Assembly: GCA_016793925.1 (NCBI GenBank)
Contig: JAEULH010000058.1
Coordinates: 1-61,440 of the forward strand
Length of the DNA stretch: 61,440 nucleotides
Direction: 5' to 3'
Source: Rhodospirillales bacterium
GTDB taxonomy: Bacteria > Pseudomonadota > Alphaproteobacteria > Rhodospirillales > Defluviicoccaceae
Within the stretch, counting starts at the first letter, position 1. Each line of letters begins with the position of its first letter. The translations under genes and the position numbers were made by a program. The notes beneath the pieces were generated by a model. That model worked only from the letters and a program-made list of their open reading frames with translations. It ran no database searches and was not told the DNA's origin. Shown piece by piece: positions 8,812-18,789 of the stretch.

Positions 8812-9435
8812 ATGAGCCCGAGCGAGCCGACCGTGTATATCATCGACGATGACGACGCCATTCGCTCCGCCCTGGAGACGCTGCTCGCTTCGGTCGGGCT
8901 GCGGAGCGAAGGCTACCCCTCGGCGCCGCCGTTCCTCGACGCTTTTCGTCCGATGGAGATCGGGTGCGCGCTCGTCGAACTCCGCCTGCCCGGCATCAGC
9001 GGGCTCGAGTTGCAAGCCCTGCTTTGCGAGCGCGCCATCGATCTCCCGGTCATCATCATTACCGGTTACGGCGATGTCGCCAGCGCGGTCCGGGCGATGA
9101 AGGCCGGCGCGGTGGACTTCCTGCAAAAACCGGTCAACGGCCAGGTGCTGATCGAGACCGTCCAGCGCGCCATCCGCGCCAGCCGCATCAGGTCAGAGGC
9201 GAACGCGGAAGCCGGTCGGGTCCGCAGGCGACTGGCGTCGCTGAGTCAACGCGAGCGCGACGTCCTCGACGGCGTCCTTGCCGGCGAGCCGAACAAGCGA
9301 ATCGCGGCGGGCCTGCGGATCGCGGAGAAGACCGTCGAAGCCCATCGCGCGCGGCTCATGGACAAGCTGGAGGTCAGGAATATCGTCGAGTTGCTGAAGA
9401 CGGTGCTCGCAGCCGGTGATCAGGGAAAACCCTGA
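8812..9435 (+). CDS. FixJ/NarL-type response regulator with Glu at the phospho-site
   Basis: A 207-residue two-domain regulator. The receiver domain (residues 1-125) shows VYIIDDDDAIRSALETLLAS, the Thr of IIITGYGDV and the Lys of FLQKPV, all typical of FixJ. The residue aligning with the phospho-acceptor Asp is Glu56, in ALVELRLPGISGLEL, where FixJ-type receivers have L-D-V/L-R-M/L-P-G. The C-terminal LuxR-type helix-turn-helix (about 140-200) reads LSQRERDVLDGVLAG and EKTVEAHRARLMDKL. No histidine kinase is adjacent. Glu can mimic phospho-Asp, so the protein may be constitutively active or kinase-independent. The frame is open well upstream; the ATG at 8812 gives a normal FixJ length. Confidence 0.9.
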   Translation: MSPSEPTVYIIDDDDAIRSALETLLASVGLRSEGYPSAPPFLDAFRPMEIGCALVELRLPGISGLELQALLCERAIDLPVIIITGYGDVASAVRAMKAGAVDFLQKPVNGQVLIETVQRAIRASRIRSEANAEAGRVRRRLASLSQRERDVLDGVLAGEPNKRIAAGLRIAEKTVEAHRARLMDKLEVRNIVELLKTVLAAGDQGKP

Positions 9436-9533
9436 CCTGTTTCCGGGATGTCCCGCATAGGCCCGCCCGCGGTCTGTCCCTACTCTAAACGGAGAAAATC
9501 TCGAAGCCCTATGAGAGGTGATCGGTTAAGTCG

Positions 9534-9812
9534 ATGTCGGTTGTCATCAGAAAGTGGGTTCCCGCCTACCGACTTTTCCCCGACGAAATCGCCGCGATCG
9601 CCGAGTATATGCACATCGACTGGGAGCAGGCCGCCGAACTGGCGAACGACCTGCTTGGTCGACGGGACGGGCTCGACCTGGTCGGCTGGCTGCTTCAGGA
9701 CCACGCCGACAAGGCGCGCTGGCGGTGCGACGAAAAGGAAGCGGCGCGGAGGCAGGAGCTTTACCAGCGGTTCCTCGACCGCAGTCTTCACGGCGGCTGC
9801 GGCCGGATCTAA
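9534..9812 (+). CDS. Hypothetical 92-residue protein
   Basis: A small soluble protein beginning MSVVIRKWVPAYRLFPDEI and rich in acidic and aromatic residues, with DWEQAAELANDLLGRRDGLDLV in the middle. No known domain is recognised. It lies about 100 bases after the FixJ-type regulator on the same strand, and its stop overlaps the stop of the convergent HD-domain gene by 4 bases. Codon use is like that of its neighbours. Confidence 0.5.
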   Translation: MSVVIRKWVPAYRLFPDEIAAIAEYMHIDWEQAAELANDLLGRRDGLDLVGWLLQDHADKARWRCDEKEAARRQELYQRFLDRSLHGGCGRI

Positions 9813-10387
9813 CGACAGAACCGTTCGAACTGCTCCATGAAGCGGGCCTTCGCCTCGGTCGGCGGCCATGGCTCGATGGTCACGGCTTCGATGCCGCGTG
9901 GGCGACCGAAAAGGCGCTCCGCCTCGCTGCGGGAGAACCCGGCGAGCGCGACCGCCTCGAAGAACGCGGACAGGCGATCGGCCCGCTTGACGAGATGCAC
10001 CACAGCTTTCGGTAATTCGGGCGGTAGGCCGAAGCGGATGTGCACCGCGCGCTGCAGGCGCGCTTCGAAATCACGATAATCCAGGCCAACGGCCGCCTTG
10101 AACGGCGTGATCAGATCGCCGATGACGTATTCGGGCGCATCGTGGAGGAGCGCGGCGAGTCGCCACGATGCGTCGGCGTCCGGGCGCAGGCGCGTGACGA
10201 GCTGCTCGACGACGAGGCAGTGCTGCGCGACCGAAAAAGCCCAGTCGCCGGCGGTCTGGCCGTTCCAGCGGGCCTGGCGCGACAACCCGTGGGCGATGTC
10301 CTCGATCTCGATGTCCAGCGGCGACGGGTCGAGCAGATCGAGCCGGCGTCCGCTCAACATGCGCTGCCATGCTCTCGGAGTCGTCAT
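9809..10387 (-). CDS. HD-domain phosphohydrolase (YfbR-like)
   Basis: A 192-residue protein of the HD superfamily related to YfbR-type 5'-nucleotidases. Metal-binding residues appear in order: His33 in DIAHGLSRQARWNGQT, His56 in AQHCLVVEQL, the His82-Asp83 pair in AALLHDAPEYVIGDLITP, and a later Asp in KRADRLSAFFEA. Typical substrates are deoxynucleoside monophosphates, but this is not shown here. The ATG at 10387 fits the family length; an upstream open extension covers an intergenic region and is not supported. Confidence 0.85.
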   Translation of the reverse strand: MTTPRAWQRMLSGRRLDLLDPSPLDIEIEDIAHGLSRQARWNGQTAGDWAFSVAQHCLVVEQLVTRLRPDADASWRLAALLHDAPEYVIGDLITPFKAAVGLDYRDFEARLQRAVHIRFGLPPELPKAVVHLVKRADRLSAFFEAVALAGFSRSEAERLFGRPRGIEAVTIEPWPPTEAKARFMEQFERFCR

Positions 10388-10519
10388 TGCGGCCCTCGCC
10401 TCCTTCGCCCTCGCCCCAACCCCCGGGTGCGCTCCCGGATTAACAAACAAAATCTTGTGCGGGCGAACGGCGGATCGGCTATGCTCGGCCGATCCCGCCA
10501 ACCACGAAGAAGTGTAGAC

Positions 10520-11557
<1,038 letters not shown>

Positions 11558-11671
11558 AGGTGATCGGTGATCCAGATGCTTGCTTCGCCCGTTTTTCCTT
11601 CGGCTATCATGTCAAGGAAGCTGGGCAAATTAGCCCTCTGATATTGGAAATCAGCCAAAGGGGCGGGTACT

Positions 11672-12403
11672 ATGGACGTGTGCGGCAATTGTAACGTCGA
11701 CCGGCGCTCTTTCCTCGCAACATCCGCGGCCACCATTACCGGGATCACGGCAATCGGCATAGCCGGGTTCGGCTCGGCCGCTCACGCGGCGTCGCTGACG
11801 CAGGCCGACCGCGATGCGATGACCCCTGACGACGTCATCTCTCTGCTGCTCGCGGGGAACGACCGCTTTGCCGCCGGCAACTTGCAGCCGCGCGATTTCC
11901 TTGCGGAGCAGCGTACAAGCGCCGGCGGCCAACATCCGGCCGCGGTTGCCCTGACCTGCATCGATTCACGTGCACCGCTCGAAGTGATCTGCGACCTCGG
12001 CATCGGGGACGCCTTCAACGCCCGCGTCGCAGGCAACGCCGTCAACGACGACATCCTGGGTAGCATCGAGTTTGCCTGCGCCGCTGCGGGCGCGAAGCTT
12101 GTCATGGTGATGGGTCATACCGCTTGCGGCGCAGTCAAAGGGGCGATCGACGATGTCGAGCTTGGCAACTTGACTGGGCTCCTTGCCAAGATCCGTCCCG
12201 CCATTTCCGAAACCACCTATAGTGGCAAGCGGACCGCTTCCAACCCTGAGTTCGTGGACGCGGTGGCGCGCACTCATGTGGCAATGGCGGTAAAGGAGAT
12301 CCGCGAGCGTAGCCAGGTTCTGCGCGACCTGGAGACCCACGGCAAAATAAAAATTGTTGGCAGCATGTACGATCTCGAAACGGCCAAGGTCACGCTCATT
12401 TAA
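11672..12403 (+). CDS. Beta-class carbonic anhydrase with Tat signal
   Basis: A 243-residue protein. The N-terminus carries a twin-arginine export signal (DRRSFLATSA, then a hydrophobic stretch TGITAIGIAGFGS and AHAAS cleavage region). The mature part has the beta-carbonic anhydrase zinc motifs CIDSR (Cys-x-Asp-x-Arg) and GHTACG (His-x2-Cys). These hydrate CO2 to bicarbonate. Most beta enzymes are cytoplasmic, so the signal points to a periplasmic enzyme. An N-terminal CGNC precedes the arginines. The gene stands alone with intergenic DNA on both sides. Confidence 0.92.
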   Translation: MDVCGNCNVDRRSFLATSAATITGITAIGIAGFGSAAHAASLTQADRDAMTPDDVISLLLAGNDRFAAGNLQPRDFLAEQRTSAGGQHPAAVALTCIDSRAPLEVICDLGIGDAFNARVAGNAVNDDILGSIEFACAAAGAKLVMVMGHTACGAVKGAIDDVELGNLTGLLAKIRPAISETTYSGKRTASNPEFVDAVARTHVAMAVKEIRERSQVLRDLETHGKIKIVGSMYDLETAKVTLI

Positions 12404-12490
12404 CTTGCGGCTGACTTGCGGCACGTATTCGCAGCAAGGTTGTGCATCCGGCCAGGGATGGCCGCCTCGACCACGAGCAACGCAAAACCC

Positions 12491-12574
12491 GTCATTGCGA
12501 GGAGGCGGAGCCGGCGAGGCAATCCATGCGTTCGGGCACTGGATCGGCACGCCCCTTGCGGGGTTCGCGATGAC
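12491..12574. repeat. 84-bp palindrome-ended repeat, copy 1
   Basis: Starts GTCATTGCGA and ends TCGCGATGAC, so the ends are imperfect inverted repeats. It contains GCAATCCATGCG and CCCCTTGCGGGG. A second copy of the same length lies 28 bases downstream with 4 base differences by eye. The pattern resembles the dispersed GTCATTGCGAG-type palindromic elements found in many alphaproteobacteria. Confidence 0.9.
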
Positions 12575-12602
12575 ACCAACTTGTTGGTTCGGCGCGCATA
12601 TC

Positions 12603-12686
12603 GTCATTGCGAGGAGGCGAAGCCGACGAAGCAATCCATGCGTTCGGGCACTGGATCGCCACGCCCCTTGCGGGGTTCGCGATGAC
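12603..12686. repeat. 84-bp palindrome-ended repeat, copy 2
   Basis: A direct copy of the element at 12491-12574, with the same ends and about 95 percent identity by eye. Both copies lie between the carbonic anhydrase gene and queD, which converge here, so they may also act as bidirectional transcription barriers. Confidence 0.9.
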
Positions 12687-12731
12687 ATGGGTGCAAAACA
12701 GGCGACTGTGCGCGTCGCCGAGAGGCGAAGC

Positions 12732-13088
12732 CTAGTCGCCCTCGTAGGCGGCCCAGCAGTTGGGCGTCTCGTAGCAGACGACGGCGGCCAGCAGCGGCAG
12801 ATCCGGCTTGATCTTCTCCCAAACCCACTTCGCGATCAGCTCGGCGGTGGGGTTGTCCAGGCTTGGAAGGTCATTGAGGTAGCTGTGGTCGAGGGTCGCG
12901 AGGATCGGCTGGAAGACGCTTTCGATCGCAAAGAAGTCGACGACGAAACCGCTGTCCGGATCGACCGGGCCTTCGAGGCGCAGTTCGATCCGATAGGAGT
13001 GGCCGTGCAGGGCATGGCAGCGATGCGAGGGCGCGACCTTCGGCAGGCGATGCGCCGCTTCGAACGTGAAGGACTGAGCGATCTTCAT
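12732..13088 (-). CDS. queD: 6-carboxy-5,6,7,8-tetrahydropterin synthase QueD
   Basis: A 118-residue member of the 6-pyruvoyl-tetrahydropterin synthase family. It converts 7,8-dihydroneopterin triphosphate to 6-carboxytetrahydropterin in the queuosine pathway. Zinc-binding histidines are seen in FEAAHRLP and HALHGHSY, and the catalytic Cys is in SHRCHALHGH. The C-terminal YETPNCWAAYEG block is typical. The ATG overlaps the queE stop by 4 bases (ATGA), so the two are translationally coupled and catalyse consecutive steps. Confidence 0.95.
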   Translation of the reverse strand: MKIAQSFTFEAAHRLPKVAPSHRCHALHGHSYRIELRLEGPVDPDSGFVVDFFAIESVFQPILATLDHSYLNDLPSLDNPTAELIAKWVWEKIKPDLPLLAAVVCYETPNCWAAYEGD

Positions 13089-13720
13089 GAGAACCCGAGC
13101 AGCTTGTGGGTCTGCAGGCTAAGCCGCCAGCGTGGGTGGCGCACGCAATAGGCCATCGCCAGCGCAGCGTTGCGCTCGCGCTGTGCGCCGTCCAGCGGCT
13201 GCAGGTAGAAATGGGCGAAGTCGAGGCCGGCGTAAAGTTCGGGCGGCGCGCCGGCCTGAGGATAGACGAGCTTCAGCTCGTCTCCGGTCCGCTGGCGCAA
13301 CGGCGCCCCTGCCTTCGGGCTGACGCAGATCCAGTCGAGACCCTCGGGCGCGATCAGGGTCCCGTTGGTTTCGATGGCGATGGCGAAGCCGGCGTCACGC
13401 AGGGCGCCGACGGCTGCCGCATCGAGCTGGAGGAGCGGCTCGCCGCCTGTGCAAACCGCCGACCGGGGCGCGGAGATGCCGTCGGGCCACTGCCGCGCCA
13501 CGGCGGCTGCCAGCGCGGCGGCGTCGGCGAAGCGACCGCCCCCGGCGCCATCGCCGCCGACGAAATCCGTGTCGCAGAAGCGGCAAGCCGCCTCCGCCCG
13601 ATCCTCCTCGCGCCCCGACCAGAGGTTGCAGCCGGAGAATCGGCAAAAGACGGCCGGTGCCCCGGTACGGGCGCCCTCGCCCTGCAACGTAAAATACATC
13701 TCCTTGACCAGGTAGCTCAT
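13085..13720 (-). CDS. queE: 7-carboxy-7-deazaguanine synthase QueE
   Basis: A 211-residue radical SAM enzyme that makes 7-carboxy-7-deazaguanine from 6-carboxytetrahydropterin. The N-terminus MSYLVKEMYFTLQGEGARTG is characteristic. The iron-sulfur cluster motif is expanded to C-x14-C-x2-C (GCNLW...CRFCDTDF) rather than the usual C-x3-C-x2-C, a known QueE variant. Other features are VCTGGEPLLQ, ETNGT and VSPKAG. The ATG at 13720 is chosen because the conserved N-terminus starts there; a longer open extension upstream is unsupported. It is the first gene of the queE-queD pair. Confidence 0.95.
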   Translation of the reverse strand: MSYLVKEMYFTLQGEGARTGAPAVFCRFSGCNLWSGREEDRAEAACRFCDTDFVGGDGAGGGRFADAAALAAAVARQWPDGISAPRSAVCTGGEPLLQLDAAAVGALRDAGFAIAIETNGTLIAPEGLDWICVSPKAGAPLRQRTGDELKLVYPQAGAPPELYAGLDFAHFYLQPLDGAQRERNAALAMAYCVRHPRWRLSLQTHKLLGFS

Positions 13721-13954
13721 CGCCCGCGCCAGCGCCCAACGAAAAGACGGAGATGGCGGAAACCCGGCCGCCGTGCAATGGCGACGGACGCCGACCGCAA
13801 TACCGGCCGCGACGCGGAAGTCGCAACAAGCAGACCCGCCCCGACCGGATCCCCGACCCCGCCCCCCACCAAGCAAACATGCCTTGCCGGGTAGAACAAT
13901 CCGTGTCACACAGCCGCGCTACAAGCGAACGTGGGCATATCCTGCGGGGGAACC

Positions 13955-14776
13955 ATGAGCAATATGCTTCTGCGCATCGGCCTTCTGCTGATTGCGACGA
14001 TGTTTTTTTCATCCAGCGCCGGCGCCAGCAACGTGCTCGACCGGGCCCGGGAGCGCGGGCATCTCGTTGCGGCGGCCATGCCGGACGCGCTTCCCCAGTC
14101 GGGACGAGACGAGGCCGGCAATCTGACGGGCTTCGATATCGCCGTGGCCGAGGCGCTTGGCAAGCAGCTCGGCCTGGACGTCTCGTTCGTCGTCCCGTCC
14201 TGGCAGGCGATCCTCGACGGCGGCTGGCATGGCGCCTGGGATTTCGCCGTGGTCTCGATGACGCCGACGCCGGAGCGCGAGAAAGCCCTGAGCTTCCCCG
14301 CCGTCTACCGCTATTCGCCGGCAGTCCTGGTCGTCCGGGAGGGCAATTCAGCCATAAAGACGATCGCCGACGCCTCCGGCAAGACGATCGGCGTCAAACA
14401 GGACACGACCTACCAGCAGTACCTCAATCACGACCTGGTCCTCTATCGGGGGGTCAGGCCGTTCGAGTATCAGATCGACCGGCCGACCGTGCGCCTCTTC
14501 CCCGACAAGCAGGACGCGATGATGGCGTTGGCCGAGGACAGCGCCGGACTGGACGCGATCGTAACCTCGCTTGCGCACGCCCAGGCCGCGGTCGACGCCG
14601 GCCTGCCGGTGCGGATCGTTCCGGGCTTCTTGTATTTCGAGCCGCTCGCGGTCGCCATCGACAACAGCGAGCCGACGTTCGGCGAGGAGGTTTCCGCCGC
14701 CGTCGAGGCTCTGCGCAACGACGGGACGCTCCGCGACCTGTCCATCAAATGGTTCGGCGTCGACCTGACCGAGTGA
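13955..14776 (+). CDS. Family-3 solute-binding protein (amino-acid type)
   Basis: A 273-residue periplasmic binding protein with a signal peptide (MLLRIGLLLIATMFFSSSAGA). The fold markers of SBP family 3 are present: VLDRARERGHLVAAAMPDA, GNLTGFDIAVAEALGKQLG, DFAVVSMTPTPEREKALSF and a C-terminal LRNDGTLRDLSIKWFG. It probably binds a polar amino acid or similar small molecule. ATG at 13955 follows GCGGGGGAA. No permease or ATPase gene is next to it; a second family-3 binding protein follows after 70 bases on the same strand. Confidence 0.85.
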   Translation: MSNMLLRIGLLLIATMFFSSSAGASNVLDRARERGHLVAAAMPDALPQSGRDEAGNLTGFDIAVAEALGKQLGLDVSFVVPSWQAILDGGWHGAWDFAVVSMTPTPEREKALSFPAVYRYSPAVLVVREGNSAIKTIADASGKTIGVKQDTTYQQYLNHDLVLYRGVRPFEYQIDRPTVRLFPDKQDAMMALAEDSAGLDAIVTSLAHAQAAVDAGLPVRIVPGFLYFEPLAVAIDNSEPTFGEEVSAAVEALRNDGTLRDLSIKWFGVDLTE

Positions 14777-14846
14777 GGTCGGCCCGTACAGCAACAAGGG
14801 GCCCGCGGCACGCCGTGCGCGCGCGCCATAACGAGGAGACGCGAGC

Positions 14847-15704
14847 ATGAACAAGATGACCTGGATGGCGGTCGCCATCGCCCTGATCGCGACGCCGGCG
14901 CTCGCCGCCGGCGGCGGGACACTGGACAAGATCAAGAACAGCGGCGAAATCGTCATCGGCCACCGTCAGGACGCGCGGCCGTTTTCCTTTGTCGAGGGCG
15001 GCAAGACGCCGCAAGGATTTACGATCGACCTGTGCCAGCGCATCGTCGATGAGGTCAAGAGCGAGCTCAGCATGCCGAGCCTCTCGGTCAAGTATGTGCC
15101 GGTGACGTCCGAGAACCGCTTCGACAAGGTCGCCGACGGCAGTGTCGACCTCGAGTGCGGGAACTCGACGATCACCCTGACGCGCATGGCCCAAGTCGAC
15201 TTCTCCAACATGATTTTCATCACCGGCGCGAGCCTGCTGGTCCGCTCCGATGAGCAGATCGTCGGACTGAGCGACCTCACCGGCAAGTCCGTCGCCGTCG
15301 TCGACGAAACGACCACCCAGCAGGAGTTGCAGGAAAAGCTGAAGGCCGGGTCGATCAACGCAAAGGTGGTTACGGTCAAGGACCACGCCGACGGGCTGAA
15401 GGCCCTCCTGGACAAGAAGGTGGACGCCTACGCCGGCGATCAGATCGTTCTTATCGGGCTGGCGAAGAGCGCCCCCGACCAGAGCAAGCTCGCCCTCGTG
15501 CGCGAACTGTTCAGCTATGAGCCGTACGGCATCGCGCTCCGCCGCAACGACGCCGATTTCAGGCTCGCCGCCAATCGGGCGCTGGCGCGGCTGTATCGCA
15601 GCGGCAATATCACCGGGATCTATGACAAGTGGTTCGGCGACTGGGGAGCGCGGCCGACACCGCTGCTCGTCGCCATGTTCGCGCTGAACGGCATTCCCGA
15701 ATAG
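14847..15704 (+). CDS. Glutamate/aspartate-type solute-binding protein
   Basis: A 285-residue SBP family-3 protein with a clear signal peptide ending LIATPALAAG. It resembles GltI-like glutamate/aspartate binding proteins: GEIVIGHRQDARPFSF, GFTIDLCQRIVDEVKSEL, RFDKVADGSVDLECGNSTIT and FSNMIFITGASLLV. The C-terminus has SGNITGIYDKWFGDWG. The start ATG is preceded by AGGAGA. Membrane components are not in the window, so it may serve a distant transporter or a sensory role. Confidence 0.88.
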   Translation: MNKMTWMAVAIALIATPALAAGGGTLDKIKNSGEIVIGHRQDARPFSFVEGGKTPQGFTIDLCQRIVDEVKSELSMPSLSVKYVPVTSENRFDKVADGSVDLECGNSTITLTRMAQVDFSNMIFITGASLLVRSDEQIVGLSDLTGKSVAVVDETTTQQELQEKLKAGSINAKVVTVKDHADGLKALLDKKVDAYAGDQIVLIGLAKSAPDQSKLALVRELFSYEPYGIALRRNDADFRLAANRALARLYRSGNITGIYDKWFGDWGARPTPLLVAMFALNGIPE

Positions 15705-16032
15705 CTGGCGCCCCGGCGGGCTCCGTCACCGGCACATCGTCGTCGCGCGGTCTCCTCGCGCGGCGGCGAAGCTGGCGATGCGCAAGGGCGCCGGGCGCAG
15801 CCGGCCCGCCGGTCGGCGAAATGTCGCCGCCGCGCCCGACCTCTGGCCTTCGCACCGGCTCGAGGCAGTCGAAATCGCCGCGGCAGGCCGCAATCGACGT
15901 GCCGAGCCCGGCGGCGCGGCTTGTTTTTCTGTCGAACCGCGCTTCGCGTTGCTCTAACATCCGCGGCGTTTCGCCAACCGCTCCTTATCGAGATCGAATT
16001 CAAGAATCTGCACCGTCCGGGGGAAGCACGTC
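15705..16032. other. Intergenic stretch without a recognised gene
   Basis: Short overlapping frames occur on both strands without family patterns or good starts. The right end must hold the promoter of the DUF2934 gene; none is clear enough to mark. Confidence 0.4.
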
Positions 16033-16278
16033 ATGAGCGACGACAAGCAAAGTAGAATCGGAAAGCGCGCTTTCGAAATCTGGCAACGCGAAGGATGCCC
16101 GGACGGCCGGTCCGCGGCACACTGGCAGCAGGCCGAAGCCGAAATCGTCGCTGAAGAAGCCGACGCGCCCAGTCCCAAGAAGAAGGCGCCGCCAAAACCA
16201 CGCCAGACGGTCAGCAAAGCCAAGTCGGAAACGCGGAAGGCAGAACCGCCCAAAAAAGCGGTCAAGAAGAAAAAGTAG
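16033..16278 (+). CDS. DUF2934 protein
   Basis: An 81-residue protein. The first half is a DUF2934 domain (IGKRAFEIWQREGCPDGRSA, then HWQQAEAEI), and the second half is a Lys/Pro/Ala-rich basic tail ending AVKKKK. DUF2934 proteins are small and uncharacterised, and are often found near glycogen or trehalose genes, as here, just ahead of the glgB-glgX-malQ set. The basic tail could bind nucleic acid; this is a guess from composition. Start ATG follows GGGGGAAGCACGTC. Confidence 0.85.
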   Translation: MSDDKQSRIGKRAFEIWQREGCPDGRSAAHWQQAEAEIVAEEADAPSPKKKAPPKPRQTVSKAKSETRKAEPPKKAVKKKK

Positions 16279-16305
16279 CGCGGCGATTGCACCTCTGTTT
16301 TTCTC

Positions 16306-16333
16306 CTGACCCTGCCGACGTTGCTTCCATAAT
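16306..16333 (+). promoter_or_regulatory. Possible sigma70-type promoter before glgB
   Basis: CTGACC (16306-16311) and CATAAT (16328-16333) are separated by 16 bases, giving 4 of 6 and 5 of 6 matches to consensus. They lie about 118 bases before the branching-enzyme ATG. This is a pattern match only. Confidence 0.28.
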
Positions 16334-16450
16334 CGTCCGGGTCTTTCTCTAGTGGAGCCTATTTCGCAGATCGGTGCTGGCAGCCGCCGGATTTCGATCG
16401 CGCCAGCACCCCAAGAACAACGAGCGTCTGCTCACGGGATTATGTAGAAC

Positions 16451-18757
16451 ATGTCAGATATCAAGACGGCCCCAGCCAACAAGCACAGCACGGACATCGA
16501 CCGCATCCTTCACGGCGATCACAGCGACCCCTTCGCGTTTCTCGGCATGCACGTCGAGACCGCCGACGCCAAGGGGGCCGCCGGCGACCTTGTCGTCCGC
16601 ACCTTCCAGCCGCATGCGCGCGCGGTCGGCGTCATCGACGCCAAGACCGGCAAGGTCGTCGCTCGGCTCGAGAAGGCCCGCGAGCAGGGCCTGTTCATGG
16701 GCGCCATAAAAGGGCGCAGCGAGCCGTTCGACTACCGCCTGCAGATCGAGCCGTACCAGGGCGACAAGTACGAAGCGGAGGACGCCTACCGGTTCGGGCC
16801 GGTGCTCGGCGAGTTGGACATTCACCTGCTGGTCGAAGGCACGCATTTGCGCGTGTTCGAAAAGCTCGGTTCGCACCTGGCGACAATCGACGGCGTCGAC
16901 GGCGCGACCTTCGCGGTCTGGGCGCCGAACGCCAAGCGGGTGAGCGTCGTCGGCGACTTCAACGGCTGGGACGGCCGCTGCCATCCCATGCGGGTGCGGC
17001 TTGAGTGCGGCGTCTGGGAAATCTTCATTCCCGGCGTCAAGGCGGGCGCGCCCTACAAATACGAGATCAAGGATCGCTTCGGAAACCTCCTTGCCGAGAA
17101 GGCCGATCCGATGGCGACCCAGTCGGAGGAGCCGCCGAAGACCGCCTCCGTCGTGCCCGATCCGACGCCGTACGAGTGGAACGACAAGGAGTGGTTGGCG
17201 CGACGCCATCACCAGCACGACCGCGATGCGCCGATTACCATCTACGAAGTCCATTTGGGCTCGTGGAAGCGCAAGCCCGAGGAAGGGAACCGCTACCTCA
17301 CCTACCGCGAGCTCGCCGACGACCTCGTGCCCTATGTCAAGGACATGGGGTTCACCCACATCGAGCTCATGCCGATCCACGAGTATCCGTTCGACGGATC
17401 GTGGGGCTACCAGCCCGTCGGGATGTTCGCCCCGACCAGCCGGTTCGGCACACCCAACGACTTCCGCTATTTCGTCGACCGCTGCCACCAGGCCGGGCTC
17501 GGCCTGCTCATCGACTGGGTCGCCGGGCACTTCCCCAGCGATGCGCATGGGCTCGTCTACTTCGACGGCACCCACCTGTACGAGCATTCCGATCCGCGCA
17601 AGGGCAAGCACATGGATTGGGACACGCTCATCTACAACTACGGCCGGCGGGAGGTGATGAACTTCCTCCTCTCCAACGCCCTCTATTGGATGGAGGAGTA
17701 CCACGTCGACGGCCTGCGCGTGGACGCCGTCGCCTCCATGCTCTACCTCGACTACAGCCGCAAGGAAGGCGAGTGGCTCCCGAACATGTTCGGCGGCCGG
17801 GAGAACCTCGAGGCCATCGACTTCATCAAGCGGATGAACGAGCTGGTTTACGGTCACCACGAGGGGGTCATGACCGTCGCCGAGGAATCGACCTCGTGGC
17901 CGATGGTGTCGCGGCCGACCTACCTCGGCGGTCTCGGCTTCGGCTACAAGTGGAACATGGGCTGGATGAACGACACCCTCCGCTACATGTCGAAAGAGCC
18001 GGTCCATCGCCGCTATCACCATGACCTGCTGACCTTCGGCCTGCTCTACGCCTTCACCGAGAACTTCATCCTGCCTCTGTCCCATGACGAGGTCGTTCAC
18101 GGCAAAGGCTCGCTTCTGTCGAAAATGCCGGGCGATCCCTGGCAGCAGTTCGCAAACCTGCGCTGCTACTACGCCTTCATGTACGCGATGTCGGGCAAGA
18201 AGCTGTTGTTCATGGGCGCCGAGTTGGCCCAGGGCGACGAGTGGAACCACAACAAGAGCCTCGACTGGCACCTGCTCGACTATCCGTACCAGCGCGGCGT
18301 CCAGACCCTCGTGCGCGACCTCAACAACCTTTACCGCTCGCATCCGGCGCTCTACGAGACCGACTGCTTCCCCGAGGGCTTCTACTGGATCGACTGCCAC
18401 GACTCCGACAACAGCATCGTTTCGTTTGTGCGCAAGGCCCGGAACCCCGAGGACTTCGTCGTCGTCCTTTGCAACTTCACCCCGGTCGTTCGCGACAGCT
18501 ACCGGATCGGCGTTCCGCACCCCGGACTCTACGTCGAGGTTCTGAACACGGACGCCGGCTGCTACCACGGCAGCGGGGTGGGCAACGGCGGTCGGATCCA
18601 CGCCGAAACCGTCGGCGCCCACGGCCAGCCGTACTCGCTGAACCTCATCGTCCCGCCGCTCGCAACGCTGATCCTCAAGCCCTTCGTCCCGCCGGCGGTG
18701 GCGGAAGTGGGAAAGGCGGCAGTGGCGGAGAGCGAGGAGAGCGAGGAGAGCGCGTGA
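16451..18757 (+). CDS. glgB: 1,4-alpha-glucan branching enzyme GlgB (copy 1)
   Basis: A 768-residue GH13 branching enzyme that creates alpha-1,6 branches in glycogen. Order: an N-terminal N1/CBM48-like module (about 20-105), CBM48 (about 120-210, [20 protein letters not shown]), the (beta/alpha)8 catalytic domain (about 240-620) and a C-terminal beta domain. Catalytic residues are Asp425 ([17 protein letters not shown]), Glu478 (VAEESTSWP) and Asp546 ([12 protein letters not shown]), with the same spacings as E. coli GlgB. The C-terminus ends in a short Glu/Ser repeat (ESEESEES). It heads the glgB-glgX-malQ operon, with 32 bases to glgX. A second glgB lies on the opposite strand at 24100-26313. 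Confidence 0.97.
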   Translation: MSDIKTAPANKHSTDIDRILHGDHSDPFAFLGMHVETADAKGAAGDLVVRTFQPHARAVGVIDAKTGKVVARLEKAREQGLFMGAIKGRSEPFDYRLQIEPYQGDKYEAEDAYRFGPVLGELDIHLLVEGTHLRVFEKLGSHLATIDGVDGATFAVWAPNAKRVSVVGDFNGWDGRCHPMRVRLECGVWEIFIPGVKAGAPYKYEIKDRFGNLLAEKADPMATQSEEPPKTASVVPDPTPYEWNDKEWLARRHHQHDRDAPITIYEVHLGSWKRKPEEGNRYLTYRELADDLVPYVKDMGFTHIELMPIHEYPFDGSWGYQPVGMFAPTSRFGTPNDFRYFVDRCHQAGLGLLIDWVAGHFPSDAHGLVYFDGTHLYEHSDPRKGKHMDWDTLIYNYGRREVMNFLLSNALYWMEEYHVDGLRVDAVASMLYLDYSRKEGEWLPNMFGGRENLEAIDFIKRMNELVYGHHEGVMTVAEESTSWPMVSRPTYLGGLGFGYKWNMGWMNDTLRYMSKEPVHRRYHHDLLTFGLLYAFTENFILPLSHDEVVHGKGSLLSKMPGDPWQQFANLRCYYAFMYAMSGKKLLFMGAELAQGDEWNHNKSLDWHLLDYPYQRGVQTLVRDLNNLYRSHPALYETDCFPEGFYWIDCHDSDNSIVSFVRKARNPEDFVVVLCNFTPVVRDSYRIGVPHPGLYVEVLNTDAGCYHGSGVGNGGRIHAETVGAHGQPYSLNLIVPPLATLILKPFVPPAVAEVGKAAVAESEESEESA

Positions 18758-18789
18758 GGCCGCGCCCGCGCGTCCTCGAGCGGTAGCCG

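Noticed and set aside
11565..11640. Promoter before the carbonic anhydrase gene (TTGCTT and TATCAT)
   Set aside because: The hexamers are 19 bases apart, too wide for confidence.
12491..12686. CRISPR array
   Set aside because: Only two long repeats with palindromic ends and a 28-base gap; no further units and no cas genes.
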